Shown piece after piece: positions 37,063-46,260 of a DNA stretch of 50,230 bases (position 1 is the first letter of the stretch; every line of letters starts with the position of its first letter). Made by a program: the position numbers and the translations under genes. The notes beneath the pieces were generated by a model that was not told where the DNA came from, made no database searches, and saw only the letters and a program-made list of their open reading frames with translations. Source of the stretch: Balneolaceae bacterium (GTDB lineage Bacteria; Bacteroidota; Rhodothermia; Balneolales; Balneolaceae); the NCBI GenBank assembly GCA_007694095.1, contig RECI01000165.1:1-50230 (forward strand), in the 5' to 3' direction.

Positions 37063-38391
37063 TCAGCTGTACAATGAAGAGAAGTATCTTCTGTAAACCA
37101 TCTCATCATCAGGAAAAATCTTCTTAAAGTCTTCCATTGCAACCGTGCCATGTTGCATTCTGCGCTTGGGAAACACAGGCATTTCAAAGCCGGTTACAGC
37201 TTTTACACCCCGTTTTACCACTTCACCTTTAAGTGCATAGAGTTCTTCGTGTTTCCAATTGGTTAATTGAATGAATGGAATACCCTCAGAAACCTCGATT
37301 ACATTGGGAAGTGTATATGGGCTGAAACCTTTAAAGCCGTACCTTTCTGATGTTGCGTATGTACGAACATGCCCGCGGCTTTGTCCCCCGCTATAGGTAA
37401 GTGAGTGTTTGATTTTGTCAACACCCCAACCTTCATGATACAGCAAGGGATTGTTTAATACACTCCGTATAGTTAGTTCAGGATTGTCCTCAATAGGATA
37501 AGATTTAAGGTTTTCGTCTCCCCCATCTCCGTCAGCAAGATATTTCCAGTTAGGATACCGCTTCCGAATTTTCTTGCAGAGTGCAAGTGCCATGGTAGCA
37601 GCCTCTACGTCCCGCTGCTTGTAATCTTCAATTACCCGGATAGTTTCTTTGTAATCAAGGTCAGAAAGCTCACCGTCAAACAGTTCATGGAATATGCTCA
37701 GGCCGAGTTTGTCGAGAAACACATGAGCCTGGGCACCGTCGGGTCCGCCATTTACAGCTAAAGTAAAGGCTTTCAGCCTGGCTGGTGATTCTCCACGCTT
37801 CAGTAACAAATCATAAAGAACCAGGAAAACGGAACCGCTGTCAATACCACCGGAAAAAAGTACACCTAACGGTTCATCTTTGGGTATGGAATCGAGCCAT
37901 TTGTTGCATTCGTTGGCCATTGCGCCTACATATGCCTCACCAATTGCATCAAGGTCCGAATTCAGCCTGTTTCTCTCGGGCGTGAAATACCGTTTGTAAT
38001 TGGGATTGGGATCAGGACAGCCAATAACATCGAGCCGTGTAACATAGTGGGCTGGTGCCATTCTCGTATAATCCGGACGAAATTGGTAGTGAAGGTTAAT
38101 TTCTTTCAGATATTCATATATATCGTCTATACGGTCTGCCACTATCAAAAGCGGCCCGGCTTCCTGTTTCGCCATAAAATAGCGCATAGGCCTGCCAATA
38201 GATCTTGCCATGAATACCTGGTTCCCAACCTTGGTCACAATTGCAAAACTGCCATCAATTGTGCGAATTTTATCAGGGTCGCCGGTAGCTACAATCTTCT
38301 CGGCATTTTCATTGCTCATATTAAAAATCTGGTTCAGAGCGGGATCAATCAGATTTACAAAATCATGAAGTTTCTGTACAACTTTTGGCAT
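37063..38391 (-). CDS. Asparagine-synthetase-like protein lacking the glutaminase cysteine
   Basis: The C-terminal synthetase domain has the ATP-pyrophosphatase loop LFSGGIDSGS (residues 178-187) and the later DGDGGDENLKS, so it can probably adenylate a carboxylate. The N-terminal 120 residues keep the outline of the glutaminase domain (DGSFAIVTKVG, MARSIGRPMRYF), but the protein begins MPKVV instead of MC, removing the Ntn nucleophile. It may therefore use free ammonia or an amine, as do some beta-lactam and RiPP-type relatives. It converges with the Wzi-like gene; its substrate is unknown. Confidence 0.78.
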   Translation of the reverse strand: MPKVVQKLHDFVNLIDPALNQIFNMSNENAEKIVATGDPDKIRTIDGSFAIVTKVGNQVFMARSIGRPMRYFMAKQEAGPLLIVADRIDDIYEYLKEINLHYQFRPDYTRMAPAHYVTRLDVIGCPDPNPNYKRYFTPERNRLNSDLDAIGEAYVGAMANECNKWLDSIPKDEPLGVLFSGGIDSGSVFLVLYDLLLKRGESPARLKAFTLAVNGGPDGAQAHVFLDKLGLSIFHELFDGELSDLDYKETIRVIEDYKQRDVEAATMALALCKKIRKRYPNWKYLADGDGGDENLKSYPIEDNPELTIRSVLNNPLLYHEGWGVDKIKHSLTYSGGQSRGHVRTYATSERYGFKGFSPYTLPNVIEVSEGIPFIQLTNWKHEELYALKGEVVKRGVKAVTGFEMPVFPKRRMQHGTVAMEDFKKIFPDDEMVYRRYFSSLYS

Positions 38392-38554
38392 AAAGAAAAA
38401 TGGTTTATTGATAAATGAATTGGTATTACCACAAATTTAATGGAAAAAAAAATGAAAAGCTGGAGCGTTTGCGCCACTTACAATACCCGTTGTGAAAACT
38501 AAAATTTCAAAACATAAATCTTTTCATTGATGAATAACATGAATTTTGCACTCC

Positions 38555-39574
38555 TTATTGTTTTCTGATGAGCATATCACCGCCTGAAATCCAATTTTTT
38601 CTGCGCATATATTCAGAAATTATATAGCTGATGATAGCCGGCCCAACGAAGTGGAGAATTATGATATGAATAACAATCAGCCAGCTGAATTCCATCGCGG
38701 TAAATGTAAAAATTTGCCCTACAAATCCACTTGTACCCATTCCTGCTCCTTCAGGTGTATTTTCCATCATAAATACCATTGTTGCCAGGGGTGCAAGCAA
38801 TGCTCCTGAAATCGTGGGGGGTACCAGTATATATGGATTTTTTATCACGTTCGCGATCTGGAGCATGGAAGTTCCAAGCCCCTGGGCAAGCAAACCACCG
38901 AGACCATTCTCACGATAACTGCTCACAGCAAAACCTATCATCTGTGCAGAACAACCTACCGTTGCCGCCCCTGCCGCGAGGCCTTCAAGCCCAATCATAA
39001 TAGCAATGGCCGCACTTGATATGGGTGCAGTTAGTGCCATCCCCATAAGTGAAGCTACCATGATACCCATAAAAAACGGGTGCCGGTCAACTGACCAATT
39101 CACAAGCTCGCCAAAAGCTAGCATCCCCTGGTTTATGAAAACACCGAGATATTCTGCTGCAAAAAAACCAACAACAATGGTTATTAAAGGAGTAGCGATA
39201 ATATCTGCTTTGGTGGATCCTGAGACCATTTTTCCGAATTCAGTCGCGATAAGGGCCGATATATATGCACCCGCCGGTCCGCCTTCAATCGCGCCAAAAG
39301 CCCCTGCAGCAGCCGATGCAAACAATACAAGCGGTGGCGCTTTCAGGCCATATGCTATCGCGACTCCAATTGCTGGCCCCATCAAATCAATGGCAACCTG
39401 ACCCATTCGAATCAAAAGGTTTATCTCAAGTTGTTCACCTGCTGTTCGCAGGATAAGGCCAATAATCAGTGAGGAGAACAATCCCAAAGCCATATAGGAT
39501 AGTGCCGTAACAAAGTAAGTTTTCGGAGACAGGTCAATACCTTTTCTGTCTAAAAATTTTACAACACGATCCAA
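38555..39574 (-). CDS. PTS IIC-like (PfoR-type) membrane protein
   Basis: This 339-residue protein has about nine membrane segments. It begins FLDRKGIDLSPKTYFVTALSYMALGLFSS and contains FGAIEGGPAGAYISALIATEFGK and VPPTISGALLAPLATMVFMMEN, the pattern of the PfoR/PTS_EIIC_2 family. No EI, HPr, EIIA or EIIB gene is nearby, and the family often occurs without them, so phosphotransfer is doubtful. It diverges from xylB, with 104 bases between starts, which could mean shared control with xylose use. Confidence 0.82.
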   Translation of the reverse strand: MDRVVKFLDRKGIDLSPKTYFVTALSYMALGLFSSLIIGLILRTAGEQLEINLLIRMGQVAIDLMGPAIGVAIAYGLKAPPLVLFASAAAGAFGAIEGGPAGAYISALIATEFGKMVSGSTKADIIATPLITIVVGFFAAEYLGVFINQGMLAFGELVNWSVDRHPFFMGIMVASLMGMALTAPISSAAIAIMIGLEGLAAGAATVGCSAQMIGFAVSSYRENGLGGLLAQGLGTSMLQIANVIKNPYILVPPTISGALLAPLATMVFMMENTPEGAGMGTSGFVGQIFTFTAMEFSWLIVIHIIILHFVGPAIISYIISEYMRRKNWISGGDMLIRKQ

Positions 39575-39678
39575 AATATTTCTGTTTTAACCGATATTTG
39601 TTTTGGTTGAAAGCGTAGTTTTTTAAATCTTAGGAGGGTATACAAAATAATAAATCGGGATTAGATATTACCATATAC

Positions 39679-41187
39679 ATGCAAAAAACAAAATACCTGC
39701 TTGGACTGGACATCGGAAGTTCTTCGATAAAAGCGTCATTAATTGATAGTGAGACCGGTGATTCAGCCGGTTCTGCACTATCGCCAAAAACCGAATTAAG
39801 CATATCATCCATTAAACCTGAATGGGCCGAACAGGATCCTGATACATGGTGGGACCATGTAGTACTGGCAACAGGAGAACTTTTGCGGAAAACCGGCATC
39901 AATCCGGACAATATTGCAGCAATCGGAATTTCTTACCAGATGCACGGGCTTGTAGCAGTTGATAAAGATCAGCGTGCTTTAAGGCCTTCCATCATCTGGT
40001 GCGACAGTCGCGCTGCGGATATCGGGAACCGGGCTTTCAATGCATTAGGTGCCGAGATATGCCTGAGCAGATTTTTGAATTCACCCGGTAATTTTACGGC
40101 ATCGAAATTAAAATGGGTCAATGAAAATGAACCGGAGGTGTATGATAAAATTCACAAAATTATGCTGCCCGGTGATTATATCAGCATGAAACTTACGGGT
40201 GAAATTAATACAACCTATACCGGTTTATCTGAGGGAATTTTCTGGGATTACCAAGAAAATGCGCCTGCTAAATTGTTGCTCGATCATTATGGAATCGATA
40301 TTGATTTACTCCCCGATGCTCATGAATCATTCAGCGAATTCGGCCGCGTGACAAAAATAGCGAGTGAACGGATTGGTTTGAAAGAAGGAACTCCGGTTAC
40401 CTATAAGGCTGGTGACCAGCCGAATAATGCATTTTCATTAAATGTTTTGAACCCTGGTGAAGTAGCCGCTACTGCAGGGACATCCGGTGTTATCTATGGA
40501 ATTACCGGTTCACCTTGCTATGATGAAAAATCACGGGTGAATACCTTTATCCACGTAAATCATGTCCCTCAAAATCCGCGCTACGGAGTACTTTTATGTG
40601 TAAACGGTACCGGAATCCTGTATCGTTGGATCAGGCAAAATCTGATTCGGGATGATAATATCAGCTATGATGATATGAATCATATGGCACTGAATACTCC
40701 GATCGGATCAGACGGCATTACCGTTTTGCCGTTTGGAAACGGGGCCGAACGTATTCTTGAAAACAGGAATCCCGGTGGACAAATTCTCGGATTAAACTTT
40801 AACCGGCATACCACCGGTCACCTGCTTCGCGCAGCCCAGGAAGGTATTGTGAACTCACTGAATTACGGTTTCGAGGTGATGAAACAGATGGGTATCAAAC
40901 ACGATATCGTGAAAGCTGGCCGTGCCAATATGTTCCTGAGTCCTTTATTCAGAGAATCATTTGTAAATACAACTGGAGCCGTACTGGAACTTTACGACAC
41001 AGATGGCTCCCAGGGAGCCGCCCGGGCAGCTGGTGTTGCATCAGGTATTTACACTGGCCTGAAAGAAGCATTTGATGGTTTAAATATCCTTGAGACCATT
41101 GAGCCAAATAGTCAAAAAAGAAATATGTACATAAATTCTTATCAAAATTGGAAAGAAAAATTAATCACAGAACTAACTAAATCATAG
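39679..41187 (+). CDS. xylB: Xylulokinase
   Basis: XylB phosphorylates D-xylulose to xylulose 5-phosphate for the pentose phosphate pathway. This FGGY kinase has [17 protein letters not shown] at the N-terminus (phosphate-binding loop), the family text [25 protein letters not shown], a catalytic Asp246 in [12 protein letters not shown], and [13 protein letters not shown] near the end. Length, 502 residues, is typical. xylA follows after only 4 bases, so the pair is one transcription unit and its order (xylB then xylA) is clear. Confidence 0.95.
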   Translation: MQKTKYLLGLDIGSSSIKASLIDSETGDSAGSALSPKTELSISSIKPEWAEQDPDTWWDHVVLATGELLRKTGINPDNIAAIGISYQMHGLVAVDKDQRALRPSIIWCDSRAADIGNRAFNALGAEICLSRFLNSPGNFTASKLKWVNENEPEVYDKIHKIMLPGDYISMKLTGEINTTYTGLSEGIFWDYQENAPAKLLLDHYGIDIDLLPDAHESFSEFGRVTKIASERIGLKEGTPVTYKAGDQPNNAFSLNVLNPGEVAATAGTSGVIYGITGSPCYDEKSRVNTFIHVNHVPQNPRYGVLLCVNGTGILYRWIRQNLIRDDNISYDDMNHMALNTPIGSDGITVLPFGNGAERILENRNPGGQILGLNFNRHTTGHLLRAAQEGIVNSLNYGFEVMKQMGIKHDIVKAGRANMFLSPLFRESFVNTTGAVLELYDTDGSQGAARAAGVASGIYTGLKEAFDGLNILETIEPNSQKRNMYINSYQNWKEKLITELTKS

Positions 41188-41191
41188 AAGA

Positions 41192-42511
41192 ATGAGCACA
41201 AATGAATATTTCCCCGGTATAAAAAAAATTGCATACGAAGGCCCTGAAAGTGATAATCCTCTCGCATTTACCCACTATGATGAGAACAGGGTTATTGCCG
41301 GCAAAACCATGAAAGACCATTTCAGGTTTGCCGTTGCCTACTGGCATTCGTTTTGTAATGAAAACGGCGACCCTTTTGGTACTGGAACCAGGGATTTTCC
41401 CTGGAATAAATCCCTTGATCCGCTTGAAAACGCTAAATTCAGGCTTGAAGCAGCTTTTGAATTTATTTCCAAGCTTGGCATCCCCTATTACTGTTTCCAT
41501 GACAGGGACCTGGCACCTGAAGGCGAGACTATAACCGAATCGGAAAATAACCTGTCACAATTAGTAGCTCTTGCTAAAGAATATCAGAAAGAATCCGGAA
41601 TAAAATTGCTTTGGGGAACGGCAAACCTCTTCAGTCATCCGCGATATATGAATGGTGCAGCTACAAACCCGGATTTTAATGTGCTATGCCATGCGGCCGC
41701 GCAGGTAAAAGCCGCCTTGGATGCAACCGTAGAACTTGATGGTGAAAATTATGTTTTTTGGGGAGGACGTGAAGGGTACATGCATCTTTTCAATACCGAT
41801 ATGAAACGTGAGCTCGATCACATGGGAGCCTTTTTACGGGCAGCCCGTGATTATGGACGAAAAATCGGGTTTGAAGGTGTATACCTGATTGAACCCAAAC
41901 CGATGGAACCATCCAAGCACCAATACGATTTTGATGCTGCGACCGTAATAGGCTTCCTTCATGAACAAGACTTGCTCGATGATTTTAAACTGAATATCGA
42001 AGCGAACCACGCCACACTGGCAAGCCATACCTTTGCACACGATGTACAGGTAGCGGCCCAGGCCGGGCTGTTAGGCAGCATAGATGCAAACCGGGGAGAT
42101 TACCAGAACGGCTGGGATACAGACTATTTCCCGACAAATCTCTATGACGCTGTTGAGGTGATGATCATACTTCTTGAACATGGCGGGCTGGAACCCGGCG
42201 GATTCAATTTCGATGCAAAAATCAGACGTAACTCTACCGATCCCGAAGATCTCTTTTTAGCACATATCGGTGGTATGGACACGTTCGCAAGAGGCCTGTT
42301 GATTGCTGATGAAATTGTGAACAATCCTGAATATCAAAAGATCAGGTACGGAAGGTATTCCAGCTTCGACAGCGGTAATGGAAAAAAATTCGAGGATGGA
42401 CTACTCACCATTGATGACCTCAGAAACCTTGCCATTTCGAACGGTGAACCGGAAAAACGAAGCGGCAAACAGGAACTGCTTGAGAACCTGATCAACCGGC
42501 ATCTTCGTTAA
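41192..42511 (+). CDS. xylA: Xylose isomerase
   Basis: XylA converts D-xylose to D-xylulose. The 439-residue protein opens with the class II text [15 protein letters not shown] and [13 protein letters not shown]. The catalytic His103 and Asp106 appear in [11 protein letters not shown], and the metal-binding Glu/Asp residues lie in [38 protein letters not shown] and [14 protein letters not shown]. It follows xylB by 4 bases and is followed by two hairpins before the convergent eboC gene. Confidence 0.96.
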   Translation: MSTNEYFPGIKKIAYEGPESDNPLAFTHYDENRVIAGKTMKDHFRFAVAYWHSFCNENGDPFGTGTRDFPWNKSLDPLENAKFRLEAAFEFISKLGIPYYCFHDRDLAPEGETITESENNLSQLVALAKEYQKESGIKLLWGTANLFSHPRYMNGAATNPDFNVLCHAAAQVKAALDATVELDGENYVFWGGREGYMHLFNTDMKRELDHMGAFLRAARDYGRKIGFEGVYLIEPKPMEPSKHQYDFDAATVIGFLHEQDLLDDFKLNIEANHATLASHTFAHDVQVAAQAGLLGSIDANRGDYQNGWDTDYFPTNLYDAVEVMIILLEHGGLEPGGFNFDAKIRRNSTDPEDLFLAHIGGMDTFARGLLIADEIVNNPEYQKIRYGRYSSFDSGNGKKFEDGLLTIDDLRNLAISNGEPEKRSGKQELLENLINRHLR

Positions 42512-42529
42512 TTATCGAAAAGCAGCTAA

Positions 42530-42556
42530 CCCGGATTTATCACCAAGAAATCCGGG
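42530..42556 (+). terminator. Hairpin after xylA
   Basis: CCCGGATTT (42530-42538) and AAATCCGGG (42548-42556) form a perfect 9-pair stem with a 9-base loop, 18 bases past the xylA stop. A long T-run is missing, so termination strength is uncertain. The convergent arrangement with eboC makes a bidirectional role plausible. Confidence 0.6.
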
Positions 42557-42567
42557 CTAACGTAAAC

Positions 42568-42608
42568 CCCGGGTCGTGCCACTTGCATCCTAGCAGGACT
42601 GACCCGGG
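42568..42608. repeat. Second hairpin between xylA and eboC
   Basis: CCCGGGTC (42568-42575) and GACCCGGG (42601-42608) pair perfectly with a 25-base loop. It lies directly after the first hairpin, in the 151-base gap between the convergent xylA and eboC genes. It may be part of a tandem transcript-end structure. Confidence 0.45.
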
Positions 42609-42662
42609 TAGGCTGACTTTTGTGTATGCATCTTTCTACGTTCTATTGATCAATGCAATTAT

Positions 42663-43565
42663 CTATGTAACTGCGAACAACCTTGCTGTTACAATTGATC
42701 CAACAAAAACTCCCAACACTATGATTCCCAATATAATACCTGAAAAACCAGCAGCTATAACACTATTCATCAACACAAGTGAAATTACTCCACGTTTTAC
42801 CGCTTTTTTAATGAAACCGGCTTCTGGTTGAACAGACACCCGGTAAAATGAAGGCAAAACCATGATGGCAAAAAATATCAGAAAAGGCAGTGCAGTAAGC
42901 ACATCAAACCCAACCAGAAAGGTAAGTGCGGGCAATCCGGTTATCACAAGAAGGATCATTGCAAATGCAAGCTTCCCATGCAGTGAACTTCCGCCGGAGA
43001 CCTCTCCCCTGCTAACCAACGTAATCGAGCCAATGTAGATAACCGGGAAAAACAGGAGAAACCATATATCACCTATGGCCTGCGGCAGAATAGCAGCCCC
43101 CAGCAATAAGTTTCCGCCTCTGCATAATCCCATAAAGAGAGGCCCGAAAACTGGCGAGTGTTTCGCTTTGATATCATAGGCCAAGGTAAGAAATACTATC
43201 ACAACAGATAACCAACCGGCTACAGGATTTACCTGAAAAGCTGAAACAACTCCAACCAAATACAAACAAGAACCCAACACTGATGCCCCAACCCTTGAAA
43301 TTCTCCCGCTCGGAATCGGTCTCTCCGGACGTTCTTTAGCATCAAGTCGCGCATCAAACACATCATTAAAGACAACACCTCCTCCGTACAAACCGAACGT
43401 TGCCATCAGCAGCCATCCTAAGCCAGCAGGTTCAATCAGAATTCCTGCACCTGTAAAGATCAAGATCCCTCCTGCCGCTGCAAAACCGGCCAAAATGTCA
43501 GCAAAAGCCGTAATGATGTTAGGTGGGCGCATCAGCTCAAGGCAGGCTCTGATCTTATCTGTCAT
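42663..43565 (-). CDS. eboC: EboC, UbiA-family prenyltransferase
   Basis: This 300-residue integral membrane protein has about eight or nine hydrophobic segments and the UbiA aspartate-rich motif NDVFDARLDAKERPERPIPSG (Asn67, Asp68, Asp71, Asp75), which binds Mg and prenyl diphosphate. UbiA enzymes attach a prenyl chain to an acceptor. The ebo cluster context, with genes for eboA, eboB, eboD, eboE and eboF nearby, identifies it as EboC. The acceptor and prenyl donor of the ebo pathway are unknown. Confidence 0.92.
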   Translation of the reverse strand: MTDKIRACLELMRPPNIITAFADILAGFAAAGGILIFTGAGILIEPAGLGWLLMATFGLYGGGVVFNDVFDARLDAKERPERPIPSGRISRVGASVLGSCLYLVGVVSAFQVNPVAGWLSVVIVFLTLAYDIKAKHSPVFGPLFMGLCRGGNLLLGAAILPQAIGDIWFLLFFPVIYIGSITLVSRGEVSGGSSLHGKLAFAMILLVITGLPALTFLVGFDVLTALPFLIFFAIMVLPSFYRVSVQPEAGFIKKAVKRGVISLVLMNSVIAAGFSGIILGIIVLGVFVGSIVTARLFAVT

Positions 43566-43751
43566 GGATGCGAATTTGATATATTTTCAATCCCGGATTA
43601 TTCATTCTAAAAATGGAAAAAATGTTGTTATCAAATAATTTGTTATTTGGCTTTACAAAAAAGCAGGTGGATTCGGCTGATGCGGGATTTCAATAATCTG
43701 GAGTTTTTAGTTTGCTCCTAAGGTATCGGGACTGTCGCTATGGCTCCTGCT

Positions 43752-43780
43752 TTTCGCTTCGCGGGAATCACTTCATTCTG
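43752..43780 (+). repeat. Dispersed 29-base repeat, copy 2
   Basis: This plus-strand stretch matches the minus strand of 222-250 at about 24 of 29 positions, centred on the GGGAATC core. It sits in the eboB-eboC gap next to other hairpins. Confidence 0.5.
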
Positions 43781-43820
43781 CTATGTGGGATAAATCAGGA
43801 GCGCTGACGCTCTGAGTACC

Positions 43821-43842
43821 TTTCACTTTTTGCTTTTTGCTT
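43821..43842 (-). repeat. AAGCAAAA/GTGAAA-type simple repeat, tract 1
   Basis: On the minus strand the tract reads as AAGCAAAAAGCAAAAAGTGAAA-like units, about 7 bases each. It lies downstream of eboB and matches the second tract at 43901-43934 in style. Such imperfect heptamer runs are seen between genes in several Bacteroidota relatives; function unknown. Confidence 0.5.
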
Positions 43843-43867
43843 ATAAAATCGTTCAACTCTGCCAGGA

Positions 43868-43889
43868 GCCCCGACGGGCTTGTCGGGGC
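43868..43889. repeat. GC-rich hairpin
   Basis: GCCCCGAC (43868-43875) and GTCGGGGC (43882-43889) make a perfect 8-pair stem around the loop GGGCTT. It sits between two simple-repeat tracts downstream of eboB and could stop transcription before eboC or be a short dispersed element. Confidence 0.6.
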
Positions 43890-43900
43890 ACTCTTGCAGG

Positions 43901-43934
43901 TTTCACTTTTGCCTTTTCACTTTTCACTTTTGCC
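43901..43934 (-). repeat. AAAAGTGA-type simple repeat, tract 2
   Basis: On the minus strand this tract contains imperfect AAAAGTG heptamer units (for example AAAAGTGAAAAGTG), directly after the eboB stop at 43943. It is a simple-sequence tract with strand bias in purines, which may vary in length between strains. Confidence 0.55.
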
Positions 43935-43942
43935 AAAACCGA

Positions 43943-44881
43943 TTATTTAATTATCAAGTCATCCACGTCAGACGCATTATCGAGTTCTTCTTCAGTAAAT
44001 GGGCGATGCCCTCCGCGCAAAATGGTATTCCCGCTGAATGTTTGTGACTGGTCAATTTTTGGCCGGTTGAGCCAGTCTTCCTCATTGAACTGGCCGCTTT
44101 GTCCATATGCATCCAGCGCATTCTGATAGGTAACTTTTTTAACATCCTGTTTTGAAATACCCCGTTCAATCATCAATTTGGCAGTTTTGGGAACTCCGAG
44201 CGGGTCGCTGTGTCCCCAGTCAGCAGCGCTGTCGATAAAGATTCGCTCCGTTCCATATTCTTTTACAATATCGACCATTCGTTCATTGCCCATCTTTGTG
44301 CCCGGATAAATAGTGAATGCAGTCCAAAAACCGCGGTCGAGCACATCTTTTACCGTTTCCTCGTTATTGTGATCGATTATCACACGCGAAGGATCCATGC
44401 CAAGTTCAACACAGACATCCATGCTTCGGATGGTCCCCTCTTTTTTATTTCTGTGAGGTGTATGTATAAGCACAAGCATATTAAATTTTTTGGCAAACTC
44501 TACCTGTTTCCTGAAGTACTTATCCTCGAGTTTGGTCATGTCGTCGTACCCGATTTCACCGATCGCTACAACACCCTCTTTTCCTGCATACCGCGGAATA
44601 AGTTCCATAACCTCATCAGCCAGTTTTTCGTTATTTGCCTCTTTTGCGTTTAACCCGATGGTGCAGTAATGCCGTATGCCAAATTGTGCAGCCCTGAACC
44701 TCTCCCAGCCTACAATCCAGCTAAAATAATCGAGCATCGTACCGGCATTGGTGCGTGGCTGGCCAATCCAGAATGCGGGTTCGATGACAGCCACAATACC
44801 TGCAATTCGCATGGCTATATAATCATCTGTAGTCCTGGAAATCATGTGTACGTGCGGGTCAATAAACATCATATCTTTCAT
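43943..44881 (-). CDS. eboB: EboB, TatD-like metal-dependent hydrolase
   Basis: This 312-residue TIM-barrel hydrolase has the metal-binding pattern FIDPHVHM (His10, His12), VAIGEIGYDD, LVLIHTPHRN, VIIDHNNEE and FIDSAADWG, as in the TatD/amidohydrolase families. The position in the ebo cluster, 44 bases after eboA, identifies it as EboB. Its substrate in the ebo pathway is unknown. The metal residues look intact, so it is likely an active enzyme. Confidence 0.92.
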   Translation of the reverse strand: MKDMMFIDPHVHMISRTTDDYIAMRIAGIVAVIEPAFWIGQPRTNAGTMLDYFSWIVGWERFRAAQFGIRHYCTIGLNAKEANNEKLADEVMELIPRYAGKEGVVAIGEIGYDDMTKLEDKYFRKQVEFAKKFNMLVLIHTPHRNKKEGTIRSMDVCVELGMDPSRVIIDHNNEETVKDVLDRGFWTAFTIYPGTKMGNERMVDIVKEYGTERIFIDSAADWGHSDPLGVPKTAKLMIERGISKQDVKKVTYQNALDAYGQSGQFNEEDWLNRPKIDQSQTFSGNTILRGGHRPFTEEELDNASDVDDLIIK

Positions 44882-44925
44882 TGAATGAACTTCTTTAAGT
44901 ATTAAAAATATTGATTTTTTTTGAT

Positions 44926-45843
44926 TTAACGTGTGGCCGATTCGTGTCTTTTACCAATATCATCCCACATAATATTGTTTTTTTCAATTTCATCGAGAAC
45001 TTCCTGATGCTGCTGAAGTAATTTATCCTTCAGGGGGCAATCACATGCAGAAAGTGCCAATACAGCGGCCTGTTTTTGAATTGGGTCAGAATCACTCAGC
45101 ACCCGTTCCAAATCCGGAATAAATTGCTCAGTGATAAATGGCCCCACAACACGCCAAAGTTCAGGCGAAACATTCCTTCCGGCTGACCACCTTTCGTGGG
45201 CATATTCCACAAGGATCTTTGCCAGTGTGGCATTTGCCCGTTTATCAACTCCCATAATTTTATAAAGCGGGCTTCCGACAAAAAGGGCTTTAAGTACAAT
45301 CTGGTTCCATGCCCCTTCTTCCAGATATTCCATAGGGTATGGATTGTTTAGCGCAACCGCATCAAAAACAGGTGTGATATTGCTTCGAACACCCTCCGCA
45401 GCCCTTTCTCTAAATCTTTCGGGAAATGGATAAACAGGCAGAGCCTGGTAAAGTGCAACGGCTTCACCCAGGTCGCTGGTCACAAAAATTTTTTCAATTT
45501 TATCAAGGAATTCCTCTTCACCCTGTTCGGCGTAACTTAACAGCAGCAATGTTCTGCCTGCTTGATCTGCCGTCCAGTTTGCAGGTTTCCAGCCCGGGCG
45601 AAGCCTGCCTGCTTCATCAAGTTCTCCAGGAGTTAGCTGTAGCAACTCTTTGCCGGTATGCCTCGGTGTTGTACTGAACGAAGTGTAAAGCTGCCAGTCT
45701 TCAGGTTCACCCATCAGGTCTTTTGCCGCTGATTCAAGCCATGTAAACGCTTCATCGTCAAGACGGCTTTTCAGCCACCTCAACAGTATTTGCCTGATTG
45801 CAACGGATTCTTTTGGTAATTTTCCCATGTTGTGCTGCATCAA
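44926..45843 (-). CDS. eboA: EboA domain protein
   Basis: This 305-residue protein has the EboA family hallmark NNPYPMEYLEEGAWNQIVLKALFVGSP, followed by RANATLAKILVEYAHERWSAGR and VSPELWRVVGPF. It is mostly helical and probably soluble, with no signal peptide or membrane segment; a HEAT-like helical array near the end (LERVLSDSDPIQKQAAVLALS) suggests protein binding. Its biochemical role is unknown. It is the first gene of the leftward ebo arm, divergent from eboD. Confidence 0.9.
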   Translation of the reverse strand: MMQHNMGKLPKESVAIRQILLRWLKSRLDDEAFTWLESAAKDLMGEPEDWQLYTSFSTTPRHTGKELLQLTPGELDEAGRLRPGWKPANWTADQAGRTLLLLSYAEQGEEEFLDKIEKIFVTSDLGEAVALYQALPVYPFPERFRERAAEGVRSNITPVFDAVALNNPYPMEYLEEGAWNQIVLKALFVGSPLYKIMGVDKRANATLAKILVEYAHERWSAGRNVSPELWRVVGPFITEQFIPDLERVLSDSDPIQKQAAVLALSACDCPLKDKLLQQHQEVLDEIEKNNIMWDDIGKRHESATR

Positions 45844-46260
45844 AATAAGTGATTATGAAACATTCCGGTATTGTCCGGGAAACGGTTGCCCCTTAATCCC
45901 GGAATAAATGCAGATATACGATATTATTACCGTTATCTGTTATGATACCGAATATTTCAATGAATATTGAGATTGTAAAATTCAGTTATTCAGGTGTGGA
46001 ATCCAAACTATTCTTGGTATTATCATTGCATTATTTACGTATTTTTTCATCCTGTTTTGGTTTCATAAATTTTTGTCAATCTATAAAACTATCATAATGC
46101 CTGTGAGTAGTTATTACGAAACTCATTCCATGAGGAATAATTGATTCATGGCATATCATGAATTTCACTTTAGAAACAGGCCTCCCGAGAAGCATATTGA
46201 AGTCAAAGCATTTTTTTAATACCCCATGTAATAATGAAGTAAGATTTACCTGAATTAATA
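45844..46260. other. Divergent promoter region of the ebo cluster
   Basis: These 417 bases lie between the divergent eboA and eboD starts, so promoters for both arms should be here. The DNA is AT-rich. It contains an ATTCCGG/CCGGAAT inverted repeat (45862-45868 and 45899-45905) and a palindrome near eboD (46144-46163). No gene is supported; a 63-codon frame on the minus strand overlaps the eboD start and looks spurious. Confidence 0.55.
46144..46163. promoter_or_regulatory. Palindrome upstream of eboD
   Basis: ATTCATG and CATGAAT (7 + 7 bases, 6-base spacer GCATAT) form a symmetric site 97 bases upstream of eboD, inside the shared ebo promoter region. It is a candidate operator for a dimeric regulator. 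A hairpin without T-run is the alternative. Confidence 0.4.

Larger units (their letters stand above)
43566..43942. other. Repeat-rich gap between eboB and eboC
   Basis: The 377-base gap interrupts the leftward ebo arm. It holds an AT hairpin (CAAATAA/TTATTTG, 43632-43649), copy 2 of the 29-base dispersed repeat (43752-43780), a short GAGCG/CGCTC stem (43799-43812), a GC-rich hairpin (43868-43889) and two purine/pyrimidine-biased repeat tracts (43821-43842, 43901-43934). No gene is apparent. It looks like a landing spot for small intergenic elements. Confidence 0.6.

Noticed and set aside
39631-39640. Strong AGGAGGG sequence as a ribosome site for xylB
   Set aside because: It is more than 40 bases ahead of the xylB ATG and no start codon of a leader peptide follows at usual spacing.
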